A stretch of 64,000 bases of DNA, taken from Parastagonospora avenae f. sp. tritici 18332-5 (taxonomy: Eukaryota; Ascomycota; Dothideomycetes; Pleosporales; Phaeosphaeriaceae). A model generated the notes under the pieces. It was not told the origin of the DNA, did not search any database, and saw nothing but the letters and a program-made list of their open reading frames with translations. The position numbers and the translations under genes were made by a program. Where the stretch lies: NCBI GenBank assembly GCA_022559985.1, contig JAFJTR010000002.1, forward strand, positions 1,031,277 through 1,095,276. Direction: 5' to 3'. Each line of letters begins with the position of its first letter. Position 1 is the first letter of the stretch. This document shows, one piece after another, positions 1-9,428 of the stretch.

Positions 1-1222
1 AAGAAATCCGTATACCCCAACTCGCCGGGACACGGAAGAAGTACGTATGTGATACGTCATCCATACCAATACAAATGGCCAGCGCTAGTTGCGAATCGAT
101 GGTAACTCGTCTTAAGACTACGGGGACATCTCTGAGCCTGGGTGAACCGGCCATCCAGTCTGTATCAGAACCAGCTATCAGACAAGTACAAACTGGACAA
201 CCGGCACGCGCGTTAACCTTGATTGAATTGATAGGAAGGTGCATCACTTCCGGGCCTTGCCCAATTCTCGCATTGTCGTGCACAGGAGAGAAAAGCTCGT
301 GTTCGATTGACTGACAAACTGCACAGAGAGACATGGGTGCGTGTGACTTGCATCAAAGAATTCGCCGCAGAATTATTTACTGAGGCAGTGGTAGCGGTAC
401 TTATCTGACATTGGGAAACGGTGAGGGGTGTCAAAGACGCCAAGACATCCGGTGAAGGAGTGCATGCGCAGCAATCTCCAGCCAGTAACATGGATCTGCT
501 GCTATACTGGGTTGAAACACCAGCATTTAGCTCTAAAGATTGTGCTAGAATGATACTCGTGGTCACGCACTCCAGCAGCGCTGCGCAACAATACTGAAAC
601 AAGGACGCACACTGTAAAGGCCACTGTCAAATTTTCAAAACACGGATTAGTGTGAGAATTATCCAACAGCTATCAGCTAGCACAATCATTGACTGAGTTC
701 ATTGGCAAACGCTTAGCGCTCTTTGCTACTTACTACATGCTGCGACTGGGCAGCCTTAAACAAAAGAAAAACTCGTTAATAGTAAAGCGAGGGCAGGTGA
801 CCAACACATATTATGTCACTTCAGGATCTTGTGAGATTCGAAACAAAATTAATGAATACTAGTAGAGTCCAGCTCGCATACATGTACATCATGCAGTTAT
901 GTACGACGCATGCAACACCTTCGCGCCTAATATCAGAATCAAGAGCAGGAGCCGTCTACATGATCACAGACAAGCAAGCGGTCACATCTTAAACAACGAA
1001 TCTATTGCTACATATTGTCCAAGATCCTGAACGCCCAACTTTTTTAATCCCTCGAAATAGCTTCCTCAGCGCATCTATGCCCATAACACGACAACTGGCG
1101 CCTCGCTATATCACCAGCCATATTGGAAAAGAACACTAGGGAGATCCGTCCTCCTTGCCTATCTTGACAAGTGGGATATCGCGCTATGCAGACGAAACGA
1201 TTTTACATGTAAAAGGGACGCT
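1..1222. other. gene-free stretch left of the FPR4-like gene
   Basis: I see no convincing gene here. The open frames are short, lack recognisable domains and overlap each other on both strands. The right end is the downstream flank of the prolyl isomerase gene. The left end may belong to a neighbouring gene outside the window. Confidence 0.5.
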
Positions 1223-2953
1223 CTAACCGACAGAGATGCACTTGATGTCGAAGATCAAGTCGGAGTTGGCTGGGATGTCCGGGGGCGCGCCCTTCTTGCC
1301 GTATGCGAGCGCGGCGGGGATAGTGAGGCGACGTTCACCTCCGGGGGTCATACCGGCGACGCCGACGTCCCAGCCTTTGATGACTTGGCCGACGCCAAGC
1401 TTGAAGGCGAATGGCTTGCCCTTCTTGTTGGCTGTTTGGTGTCAGCATCCGGATCGACTATGGCAAGTGAATAGACTTACAGTCAAAGACCTTGCCGTTC
1501 TTCAGCTTGCCGATGTAGCGCATCTCGACGCGGTCGCCCTTCTTTGCGGCCTTGCCCTTGCCCTCCTTCTTGTCGTCGATGGTGACGCCGCTGACGACGC
1601 GGGGGCCCTTTGCGGCTTCCTTCTTCGCCTCGGCCTTGGGAGCCTCAACCTTATTGAGCGGTGAGCCTGTGGGACCTAGCTCGAGGTTTTTGGCGAACTG
1701 TACCTTCTTCTTGTCGCTGCTAGGAGCGTCGGCCTTTTCGGCCTTCTTTGCGGGCTCAGCGCCGGCAACGGCTTGGCCATCGTTCTTCTTCAGCTTCTTG
1801 GCCTGCTTCTTGCTGAGCTTCTCGTCGCCGTTGGCCTTGCTCATTAGGTCGTCGAGCGTGGCGTCGTCCTCTGACTCCGCGGGTCGCTTCTTGTTGGCCT
1901 TCTTGCTGGTGGCCACGAGCTTGGGTACCTCCTCCTCCTCGCTGTCGACCTCGGTGATGCGGGGGTCCTCGAGGTCGTCGAGCTCATCGGACTCATCCTC
2001 GTCCATACCGTCAATATCGAGCTCGTCCTCGTCAGAGCCGATGTCGTAGCCAAGCTGCTCGAGGCCATCGTCCTCGTCATCATCCTCGCTGTCTTCCTGC
2101 TCGGGGAGAATAATGTAGTTGCCGGTGACGTAGATGTCGTGGGTACCGTTGACGCAGAGGTAGACCTCTTCACCCTCACGGACCGTGATGTCAAGCGGCT
2201 GCTGGTAGTGCTAGAAGGTGTTAGATGGCAATTTGCAGAATTTTCACGGCAATCTTACGTTCTCGGGGTTGAGAGTGCACAATACGAACTCCTCGGGCTC
2301 CTCGTCCTCGTCATCCTCATCATCGTCCTCGTCGCTGATATCGTCGTCGTCGGTGACCTTGGCCTTGCCCTTCGACTTGCCGTTGGTCAGGCTGCTGTCG
2401 ATCTCCATCTCGTCCTCGAGCTCTTGCTGGATTTTCTTGGTGAGAGCGGCCTTCTTCGCCTTCTTCGCCTTGACGGGGTCACTGGGGCCGCCGTTCTTCT
2501 CGTCCTCGCTGTCGTCCTCCTCAGACGACTCGAGCTCCTCTGCGGGGAGTGCGCCAGCTTCACGGAGACGGGCGGTGATGGCCTCAATGTCCTCCGGATC
2601 GTAGTCGTCCTCATCGTCCTCGTCGTCAAAGTCCGTGGGCACACGGATGAGCTTCAGAGTTGCGCGCAGGACCTGGTTCTCCTCATCGGTCTGGGCGGGC
2701 GCACTGGGGTCGAGAGCCGCCATGGTGATGCGAAACTAGTCTGATCAGCAAAGCTCGGTATACGGCCAATGCAATAGAGAACGAGTTTTTTCGGCATCAA
2801 ATATATGAAGATGGAATTTTATCGCATTCTATAGTAGTTCAGATGGCAGATTGGGCAACTTACCGCAGCCGAAGGGTCGATAGAAGCAAGAATGGGAATA
2901 CCGCCGGCTGGGACGCGGCGGCCCCAGACACCAGCAGCTACAGGGCCGGACAT
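1223..2953 (-). CDS. FPR4: nucleolar FKBP-type peptidyl-prolyl cis-trans isomerase, Fpr3/Fpr4 family
   Basis: Four exons on the minus strand: 2953-2864, 2735-2259, 2210-1481 and 1431-1223, giving 501 residues. Exon 1 encodes a 30-residue start (MSGPVAAGVWGRRVPAGG...). It joins in phase at a 128-nt intron to FRITMAALDPSAP, which reproduces the N-terminal nucleoplasmin-like arrangement of fungal Fpr4 (MSG..., then ITMAA-DP). The middle is strongly acidic (runs of D/E near residues 55-75, 90-105, 155-180 and 215-250) with Lys-rich blocks, as expected for a nucleolar histone chaperone. The last ~110 residues are the FKBP fold: VEMRYIGKL, GQVIKGWDVG, MTPGGERRLTIP and AYG are all visible. In this family the enzyme isomerises prolines on histone H3/H4 tails and acts as a histone chaperone. 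The start at 2953 is preferred to the internal Met at 2723 because the first exon is conserved in the family. The gene is divergent from REV1 with 402 bp between starts. Confidence 0.93.
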
Positions 2954-3355
2954 GGTGATGGTGGAGGAAAAGCTGTGTGCGACTGATGCGCTTTTATTTT
3001 TATTTTGCGATTCGATTGTCGACGAGTCTTGCCTATGCTGGGGAGACGGCACAAGCAGAATCAGTTGGAGAAGTTGAACTGAATGCGCAGGAACTTCGAG
3101 TACTTGGGGACCAACAGCTCGAAAAAAAGATATGCACCTAAGCACTAGCGCGCCTGACCGCCTGGCAGAACCGGCAGACCCACTGCTTAGCGCGAACCTA
3201 CGCGACCGCGACACGAGCCATTCACTCCCCACCTCGCGAACATGGACAACGAGGTAATGCCGCCTGGAGAACCTCAACGTCCCGCCAAATCATGAACACG
3301 GGCCCGATGAACGCACCGGATCCGCCCTGACTACCTTTACCATCGTCACGCCACC
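2954..3355. promoter_or_regulatory. shared divergent promoter, FPR4-like gene and REV1
   Basis: These 402 bp separate the two start codons of divergently transcribed genes, so both promoters must lie here. I see no clear TATA box or long palindrome. Small open frames in it are not convincing. The assignment comes from gene layout only. Confidence 0.5.
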
Positions 3356-6300
3356 ATGGGCTCGCGCCTGGACAAGAACAGTGAGAGCGTGCGGAAGCGC
3401 ATCGAGCAGCACACCTTCGAGAGTGAAGATGGCGAGGAATACAAGGGCTCGGCGTTTGGGGGTTTCACTGACTACTTCAGACGGAAGAAGATCAAGCTCC
3501 AGAACCTCGACGCCGACATCCGCGAACAGGCCGGCGACAAGCCCCCGATCTTCAAGGGGATTGTGGCGCATGTCAACGGTTACACCCAGCCATCGCTCAA
3601 CGACCTGCATACGCTCATCGTCCAGTATGGCGGCGGCTTCATGCAGTATCTGGACGGCAAGACCACTGTGACGCACATCATCGCAAGCAGCCTCACCCCT
3701 AAGAAGGTCGTCGAGTTCCGCAAGTACCGCATTGTCAAGCCGGCCTGGGTGGTGGACAGTATACAGGCAGGAAAGCTGCTACCGTGGAACGAATACCGCG
3801 TCGTGGATGAGGGCGAGAAGCAGAATGTGTTGGCGTTCGAGAAAGGAAAGGTGCTGAGCCAGGCGAACGTCAAAGCGAGGGGCTACCGAGATCAGACAGA
3901 TGCAAGCTGGTACACCGGCCAGCTGAGGGCGAGCCAGGCAGGGCCCTCGAGTACGCCCACGCCAAGCGAGCTCCCCCGCTCACGCTTCTCGAAGCAACGA
4001 CTACCCACGCCTGATGATGACATTGACGATATCGACGACATTAATGATGACCTCCCTCCTTCGCACCAGCCAGAGAGCGACCCCGCCCAGCAAGAACCCA
4101 GCAAACAGAAAACCTCCACCGACTTGGTCACCCCGCCGAAGAGCAGTCCTACGATTGCGCCGCTTCACGACTCGTTTGAGGACAAGGAGCTGGACGAGGC
4201 ACTTCATGATAGCATGTACGGTGATCTTCCGCCCGCTGCGCAAGAAACACCGGCCGCCCCTCAAATAGCCCCCGGTGTCTTCGATGATCGTGTTATGGAC
4301 TTTATCGTCACTGCGAACAACGTAGCTCCCGATGGTCGGCAGCTCACTGCTGAAGAACACAATGCCATCCTACTTCGCGACCCCAAGATCCGCAAGTCAA
4401 CCGTAGTTGACCCGAACTTTCTTGAGCAATACTATCGCGAATCCCGTTTGCATCACCTCTCGACCTGGAAGGCTGATTTGAAGTCACAGCTGCAAGCACT
4501 TGCTAGCGAAAAGACTTCCACCCAAAAAGCGAAACAGAAACGGCAGCCTGGTGCGCGGCGATACATACTTCACGTCGATTTCGACAGCTTCTTCGCTGCG
4601 GTCAGCTTGAAGAAGCACCCACAATATAAAGACAAGCCTGCCGTAGTGGCCCATGGTCAAGGCAGTGGCTCAGAGATTGCCAGCTGCAACTACCCAGCCC
4701 GTAAGTTTGGTGTAAAGAATGGCATGTGGATGAAAAAGGCACAAGAGCTTTGTCCGGACATTAAAATATTGCCATACGACTTTCCTGCGTACGAAGAAGC
4801 CAGTAGAGCTTTCTATGATGCCATCCTGTCAACCGGTGGGCTTATTCAGAGCGTCAGTATTGATGAGGCCCTGGTTGACGTGTCAAACATGTGCATCACA
4901 GCCGGTGGTAGTGATGGTTGCAACCCATCTGAAGGCAGCACCTACCGCGAGCAAGCCAAGGCCGACGATATTGCGCGGTCACTGCGAGAAGAAGTCAAAG
5001 CGCGAACTGAATGCGATGTCTCGGTGGGCATCGGCACCAACATTCTTCTAGCGAAAGTGGCACTGCGCAAGGCAAAGCCTGCTGGGCAACATCAAATCAA
5101 GCCTGAAGAGATACTTGAATTCATAGGCGAGCTCCAAGTCCAAGACCTACCTGGCGTCGCGTGGTCGATCGGAGGCAAGCTCGAAGAGATCGGCATCAAG
5201 TATGTAAAGGACATTCGCGAGCTGTCAAAGGAGCGGCTGGTACAAGCGCTTGGTCCGAAGACCGGCGAGAAGCTGTGGGAGTACGCCCGCGGCATCGACA
5301 AGCAAGAAGTCGGCGAGCAGGTGGTTCGCAAATCTGTGTCTGCTGAAGTCAACTGGGGCGTTCGCTTCGAGAACCAAGAGCAGGCCGACGAGTTCATCAC
5401 TAGCTTGTGTGGTGAGCTTCAGAAACGTCTGCTCAAGGAGAAGGTCAAAGGGAAGCAATTTACGATGAAAGTCATGCGACGATCGCCCGACGCGCCCCTA
5501 GACCCGCCGAAGCACCTTGGACATGGCAAGTGCGATACTCACAACAAGAGTTTGGTCCTTGGAGTGGCCACAAACTCGAAGGAGATCTTGACCAAGGAAG
5601 CACTCAGCGTTTTGCGCGGCTTCGGCTTCACGCCAGGCGAGCTACGAGGCATTGGCATCCAAATGACCAAGCTTGAGCCGATGAAGAGCGCGACAGATGG
5701 CAGTCTTGACGGATCTCAGCGTCGGCTGCAGTTCAAGTCCGGTAAAACAGAGCCTGTCAGCGCTCGCAAGGTACCACCGCCGATTGTTGATGATGATCCC
5801 ATCCAGGATGATCCAGAGACGCCCCGAAAACCCAAAGCAGCTGTTGAAGAGGAACAAGTAGCTTTCGGTGCTCCAGAGCTGAACCGTTTGACACCGTCAC
5901 GACGGCCACTAAATGTGATGGGCACTCAGTTCATCATGCCCTCACAAGTCGACCCGAAAGTGCTTGCTGAGCTGCCTGAAGACATTCGGTCGAAGCTGTT
6001 GCGTACTCGTCAAACGTCACCATCACCCGTTGCCCGCAACGCATCAAAAGATGATATCATAAGGACACCGACAAAACCTCTACCATTCACCATGACCGCC
6101 TTGCCAGCACAGTCCCAATTAGACACCGACATCCTGGCTGCCCTGCCACCTGAAGTTCGTGCCGAAGTCCTCGCTCAGTATGCCGCTGGCGCGACACCAG
6201 CATCTCCATCCCGAAGACCTCGACACGCCGACCAAACTCTACTCCCACAATCGCCCCGAAAGAACAGAATCATCGGTATATCCACCAAGAAAGCCATCGC

Positions 6301-7018
6301 GCCCGTCAAGCGCGGTCGAGGTCGTCCACCCAAATCCGCCATGCTCGCCGCCGCCGCCCAATCCACCTCCGTCAGCAAAACAGGCAAAACACTAACCCAA
6401 GCAAACTTCATCTCTCGCTTGAATCCCGCTCGCGAAGCCGTGAGTCGCGAAAATTCCGCCGGTCCTTCCAACGCTGCTGACAACAGCGGTCCAGTCGCCC
6501 CGCCGAAGAAATCCGACACCGACGGCCTCGATCCAGACATCCTCGCCGCTCTCCCCGAAGACATTCGCCAAGAAGTCATCGCCGAACACAAGCGCAAGAA
6601 ACTCCAAGCCTTCCGCCTCACAGTGAATAAAGCGAAGCCGAAACCAGCACCACATGTTCCGCGACCAGTTCAGAAGATCAAAGTCCCACGCGCACCGAGA
6701 CCGACCTTCACGACGCAGAAATTGAGCAAGGAGCCTGACTTGAGGCGCGCGATGAAGGAGTGGATCAGGGAGTTTGCGCAGGAAGGGCCGTATAGGGAGG
6801 ATGTAGGTGCGCTGGTCAAGTATTTGGGGAAGGTTGTGCGGGATGAGAGGGATTTGAGCAAGGCGGTGGGCGTGGTGAAGTGGTTGGTTTGGGTTGTTGA
6901 TGATCTGCAAGACGAAGGGGTGAAGGCGGTGAAGTGGGAGGAGGCGTTGGGAAGGGTCAAGGATGGGGTTATTGGGGCGGCGAGGGAGAGGGGGATGGGT
7001 GCTGTTTCGTTCAAGTAG
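3356..7018 (+). CDS. REV1: DNA repair protein REV1, Y-family deoxycytidyl transferase
   Basis: An intronless gene of 1220 residues. A BRCT domain lies at about residues 63-150 (PIFKGIVAHVNGYT ... THIIASSL ... VKPAWVVDSI). A Ser/Pro-rich linker follows. The Y-family polymerase core starts near residue 401 with HVDFDSFFAAVS (metal-binding Asp) and has the catalytic SIDEALVDVS at about 500. The helix-hairpin-helix/thumb (LPGVAWSIGGKL) and little-finger regions follow. Three LP-containing ubiquitin-binding-motif-like helices occur at about 864 (DPKVLAELPEDIR), 921 (DTDILAALPPEVR) and 1057 (DPDILAALPEDIR). The last ~100 residues match the Rev1 C-terminal domain that binds other TLS polymerases and Rev7. 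In this family the enzyme inserts dCMP opposite abasic sites and scaffolds translesion synthesis at ubiquitinated PCNA. The ATG sits in CACCATGG, a good Kozak context. Length is normal for filamentous ascomycetes. Confidence 0.96.
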   Translation: MGSRLDKNSESVRKRIEQHTFESEDGEEYKGSAFGGFTDYFRRKKIKLQNLDADIREQAGDKPPIFKGIVAHVNGYTQPSLNDLHTLIVQYGGGFMQYLDGKTTVTHIIASSLTPKKVVEFRKYRIVKPAWVVDSIQAGKLLPWNEYRVVDEGEKQNVLAFEKGKVLSQANVKARGYRDQTDASWYTGQLRASQAGPSSTPTPSELPRSRFSKQRLPTPDDDIDDIDDINDDLPPSHQPESDPAQQEPSKQKTSTDLVTPPKSSPTIAPLHDSFEDKELDEALHDSMYGDLPPAAQETPAAPQIAPGVFDDRVMDFIVTANNVAPDGRQLTAEEHNAILLRDPKIRKSTVVDPNFLEQYYRESRLHHLSTWKADLKSQLQALASEKTSTQKAKQKRQPGARRYILHVDFDSFFAAVSLKKHPQYKDKPAVVAHGQGSGSEIASCNYPARKFGVKNGMWMKKAQELCPDIKILPYDFPAYEEASRAFYDAILSTGGLIQSVSIDEALVDVSNMCITAGGSDGCNPSEGSTYREQAKADDIARSLREEVKARTECDVSVGIGTNILLAKVALRKAKPAGQHQIKPEEILEFIGELQVQDLPGVAWSIGGKLEEIGIKYVKDIRELSKERLVQALGPKTGEKLWEYARGIDKQEVGEQVVRKSVSAEVNWGVRFENQEQADEFITSLCGELQKRLLKEKVKGKQFTMKVMRRSPDAPLDPPKHLGHGKCDTHNKSLVLGVATNSKEILTKEALSVLRGFGFTPGELRGIGIQMTKLEPMKSATDGSLDGSQRRLQFKSGKTEPVSARKVPPPIVDDDPIQDDPETPRKPKAAVEEEQVAFGAPELNRLTPSRRPLNVMGTQFIMPSQVDPKVLAELPEDIRSKLLRTRQTSPSPVARNASKDDIIRTPTKPLPFTMTALPAQSQLDTDILAALPPEVRAEVLAQYAAGATPASPSRRPRHADQTLLPQSPRKNRIIGISTKKAIAPVKRGRGRPPKSAMLAAAAQSTSVSKTGKTLTQANFISRLNPAREAVSRENSAGPSNAADNSGPVAPPKKSDTDGLDPDILAALPEDIRQEVIAEHKRKKLQAFRLTVNKAKPKPAPHVPRPVQKIKVPRAPRPTFTTQKLSKEPDLRRAMKEWIREFAQEGPYREDVGALVKYLGKVVRDERDLSKAVGVVKWLVWVVDDLQDEGVKAVKWEEALGRVKDGVIGAARERGMGAVSFK

Positions 7019-7266
7019 GTGGAGAGGTGTTCAAGGCGTCTAAAGGTATACCACGTTGCTATTTCTGTTAATTGAGAAAATATTCATGTAGCTGTATGAA
7101 ATAAATGAGTCCTTGCGCCTATCCTAAATCCAGTGTTTGTCTGCAAGTGTCGTGGTGTATATGTGGGTATATCGTCTCCTTTGTTCGTGTCGTGTCGGGG
7201 TATCCAAATCCGTATGCAAATTGCGCCAACCTTTCCAAACCCAAACTCAAAAGCAAAATCCATCAA

Positions 7267-7935
7267 TCACCTCCCCACCCTCCTCCTCCTCCGCCCCGCT
7301 AACTCCGCACTCCAAACCCCACTAAACAAATCCTCACACTCATCTTCATCCTGGCTATCAAACCGCACCTCACCCTCGTCCTCCTCCCTTCCCATCCAAC
7401 CACTGTCTCCCTCACCATCCATCCCCTCCCACTCCACCCCCCTAACAACCCTCCCCGTCTCCAGTATAAACTTCCCCACCTTATACTTCTGCCCCTCCTC
7501 GACGGCATCCACATACTTCCACCCAAGCACCGTGCCGCACTGCACGCACGAGATGTCCGCGACCGTGTGTGCGCCCGTGGAGAGTTGGCGCGACACAGGT
7601 TTGTGAGTGTGGGTGTTGGGTATGCTCCCTTTCGCCCATCCACTGCCCCAGAAGAAGGACGTGGATGCAGGTGGAGGTGGGGAGACGAGGTATGCGCGTC
7701 CGTGCCGGCCCGTGAAGCCTTTGGATATTATGTGCGTGGTGGGGAGGAGGTGGGTTAGGCATTTGTGGCAGTGCAGGTGCGAGGTGGGTGTCGGGGTGGT
7801 GGTGGTGAGGAAGGGGGGTTGGGGTGGGGAGGAGGAGGGCGAGCTGGTCGTGGAAGCGGTGGATGTTGAGGAGCGGCGGCGGAAGGGGAGGGAGGGGAGG
7901 AGGTAGAGGGGGAAGGGGATCGGTGAGGACGGCAT
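7267..7935 (-). CDS. Yippee/Mis18-like zinc-binding protein (Moh1-like)
   Basis: A single open frame of 222 residues. The N-terminus (about 1-50) is Ser/Thr/Pro-rich and poorly conserved in character. The Yippee domain covers about residues 54-165: a first zinc pair CHKC, then ISKGFTGRHGRAYLV, then RQLSTGAHTVADI and a second pair CVQC followed by TVLGWKYVDAVEEGQKYKVG and KFILE. This is almost the full family signature. The C-terminal tail is acidic and low-complexity. Yippee proteins are small zinc-fold proteins. Human YPEL5 is part of the CTLH/GID ubiquitin ligase and yeast Moh1 is its homologue, but the role in moulds is not settled. The gene is convergent with REV1, with about 250 bp between stop codons. 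Confidence 0.9.
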   Translation of the reverse strand: MPSSPIPFPLYLLPSLPFRRRSSTSTASTTSSPSSSPPQPPFLTTTTPTPTSHLHCHKCLTHLLPTTHIISKGFTGRHGRAYLVSPPPPASTSFFWGSGWAKGSIPNTHTHKPVSRQLSTGAHTVADISCVQCGTVLGWKYVDAVEEGQKYKVGKFILETGRVVRGVEWEGMDGEGDSGWMGREEDEGEVRFDSQDEDECEDLFSGVWSAELAGRRRRRVGR

Positions 7936-9428
7936 CGTGGTGTTGTTGTGGTGTAGTCTCGAGAGTGTTGTGTTGAGGTAAGGTATCTTAGTGCCGGTAA
8001 TGTGTATGGGGGTTTCAGTGTCGTAGTGTATGGTGGTATCGGTAGAGAGGAGACGCGATACAACGGTCAGCGTTCGAGCTCAGTATGCTTCAAGGTACTA
8101 TCGCGTGGTATCCACTGTATGGCCAGACGCGGGGATTATATCCGTCTCATATCACTCGCGCGTAGAGCAATCAGCAATCGTGAGGACCCGGCAGGTTGGT
8201 GGAAAGTGTCTGGCTTTGAAGAGGTCACAACAGGTCGTTTCGCTGGTACAAGAACGCTTCACATGTATTTAAAGAGTACCATGAAGCGGTCAAGCTTCAA
8301 CTCAGCGCCGAAGCGCGATAGCCTTTCCTTTGAGGGGTTGTTGTCAGAGGAGGTGCAGGTGACGTGTGGACCTTATCGATAACGCTAGCGTGCCGACCAG
8401 CCACTCCCGTCCAAGGTGGGGCTGGTGGAGGTCAGAAAGGTTGTTCATCCTTCACCGAACGACCGGCAGATTTCAACAACATGCGCGTCTTGACAGCTCG
8501 AAACTCATGAGCTCTGTATACTGTCAATTTTAGACGAGAAACGGACTTTGAAGTGGACAATACATGACTGAATCAAGTCGCGCTCCAGTCGCGCGTGTCG
8601 GCCAAGATCATGCGGTCTTTGGACGATCTGCCCACTCCAATCACGCTTCACCTCCGATGCTTTCCGGTTGGTTGGCTGAGTTACCTGTTATTCCCGGCCT
8701 AAAGCTTCGTGTTGCGCTTCACCGTTCAGTCTACAACGATATTTCTCATGTGACTACTTCAAGCTCATCGCTGAACCGAGCACGCGAAGAGCTGTGTTGA
8801 TCCAAATCACAGACAGCATAGTATATGTCTCCAAGCCGAGCGCCCAACAAATGCCTGTTTTTAATATTGGCAATATTGACATTTGTGCAATTTTACATGT
8901 TCCGATGTCTCACGGCAAGGAACTTGGTGGTGCTTTCTTTTTCTGAACGTTATGCTGCATAATTCCTTCACATAGTGGGGTGCTCTTACTTTCTCTTCAA
9001 TCGTCCACTTCCCCAACTTCTCTTCCATCGTGTCTCTCTCAATCTCAGTCTCCAACCACCACAACATTGGTTGGGGCGTATTACTAACCCACGGGAACTT
9101 TGAATCAATCATCCACCTGTAGCCATCGCCAGCATGATGTCTCTCGTACCCACGCGGAAGCGAAAGGACGCGCACAACCAACGATGGGCTTCTCGAAGCA
9201 AGGAAAAGATCCGTGTCGTAGAACACTCGGGACAGGACCTACTAGACAACAATTCCAAGCCCGTACAGCCACACACGAACACACAAGCTAGGCGGACCTT
9301 CACCAACATTCGCAAAAGCAGCATCCGCATCTTCTCTCTCTTTCGTGGTGGCAAGAGTGGGAACATCACTCGACTCTACTTTGTAAACCTCGCTAAAGAG
9401 AATCATAGGTCCCATTACAAGTTCTGCA
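7936..9428. other. intergenic region, Yippee gene to NDR kinase
   Basis: About 1.5 kb between two divergent genes, so it should hold both promoters. An open frame at 8002-8382 has no recognisable domain. A Lys/Arg-rich frame at 9134-9445 overlaps the kinase start in another frame and could be an upstream ORF in the kinase leader. I cannot support either as a protein gene. Confidence 0.45.

Noticed and set aside
2139..2744. long plus-strand frames opposite the FPR4-like gene, rich in Leu/Val or Ser
   Set aside because: They are antisense readings of the acidic, GA-rich coding repeats of the real gene.
8002..8382. 126-codon plus-strand frame in the Yippee-kinase spacer
   Set aside because: No recognisable motif; lies in an expected promoter region and overlaps other frames of equal quality.
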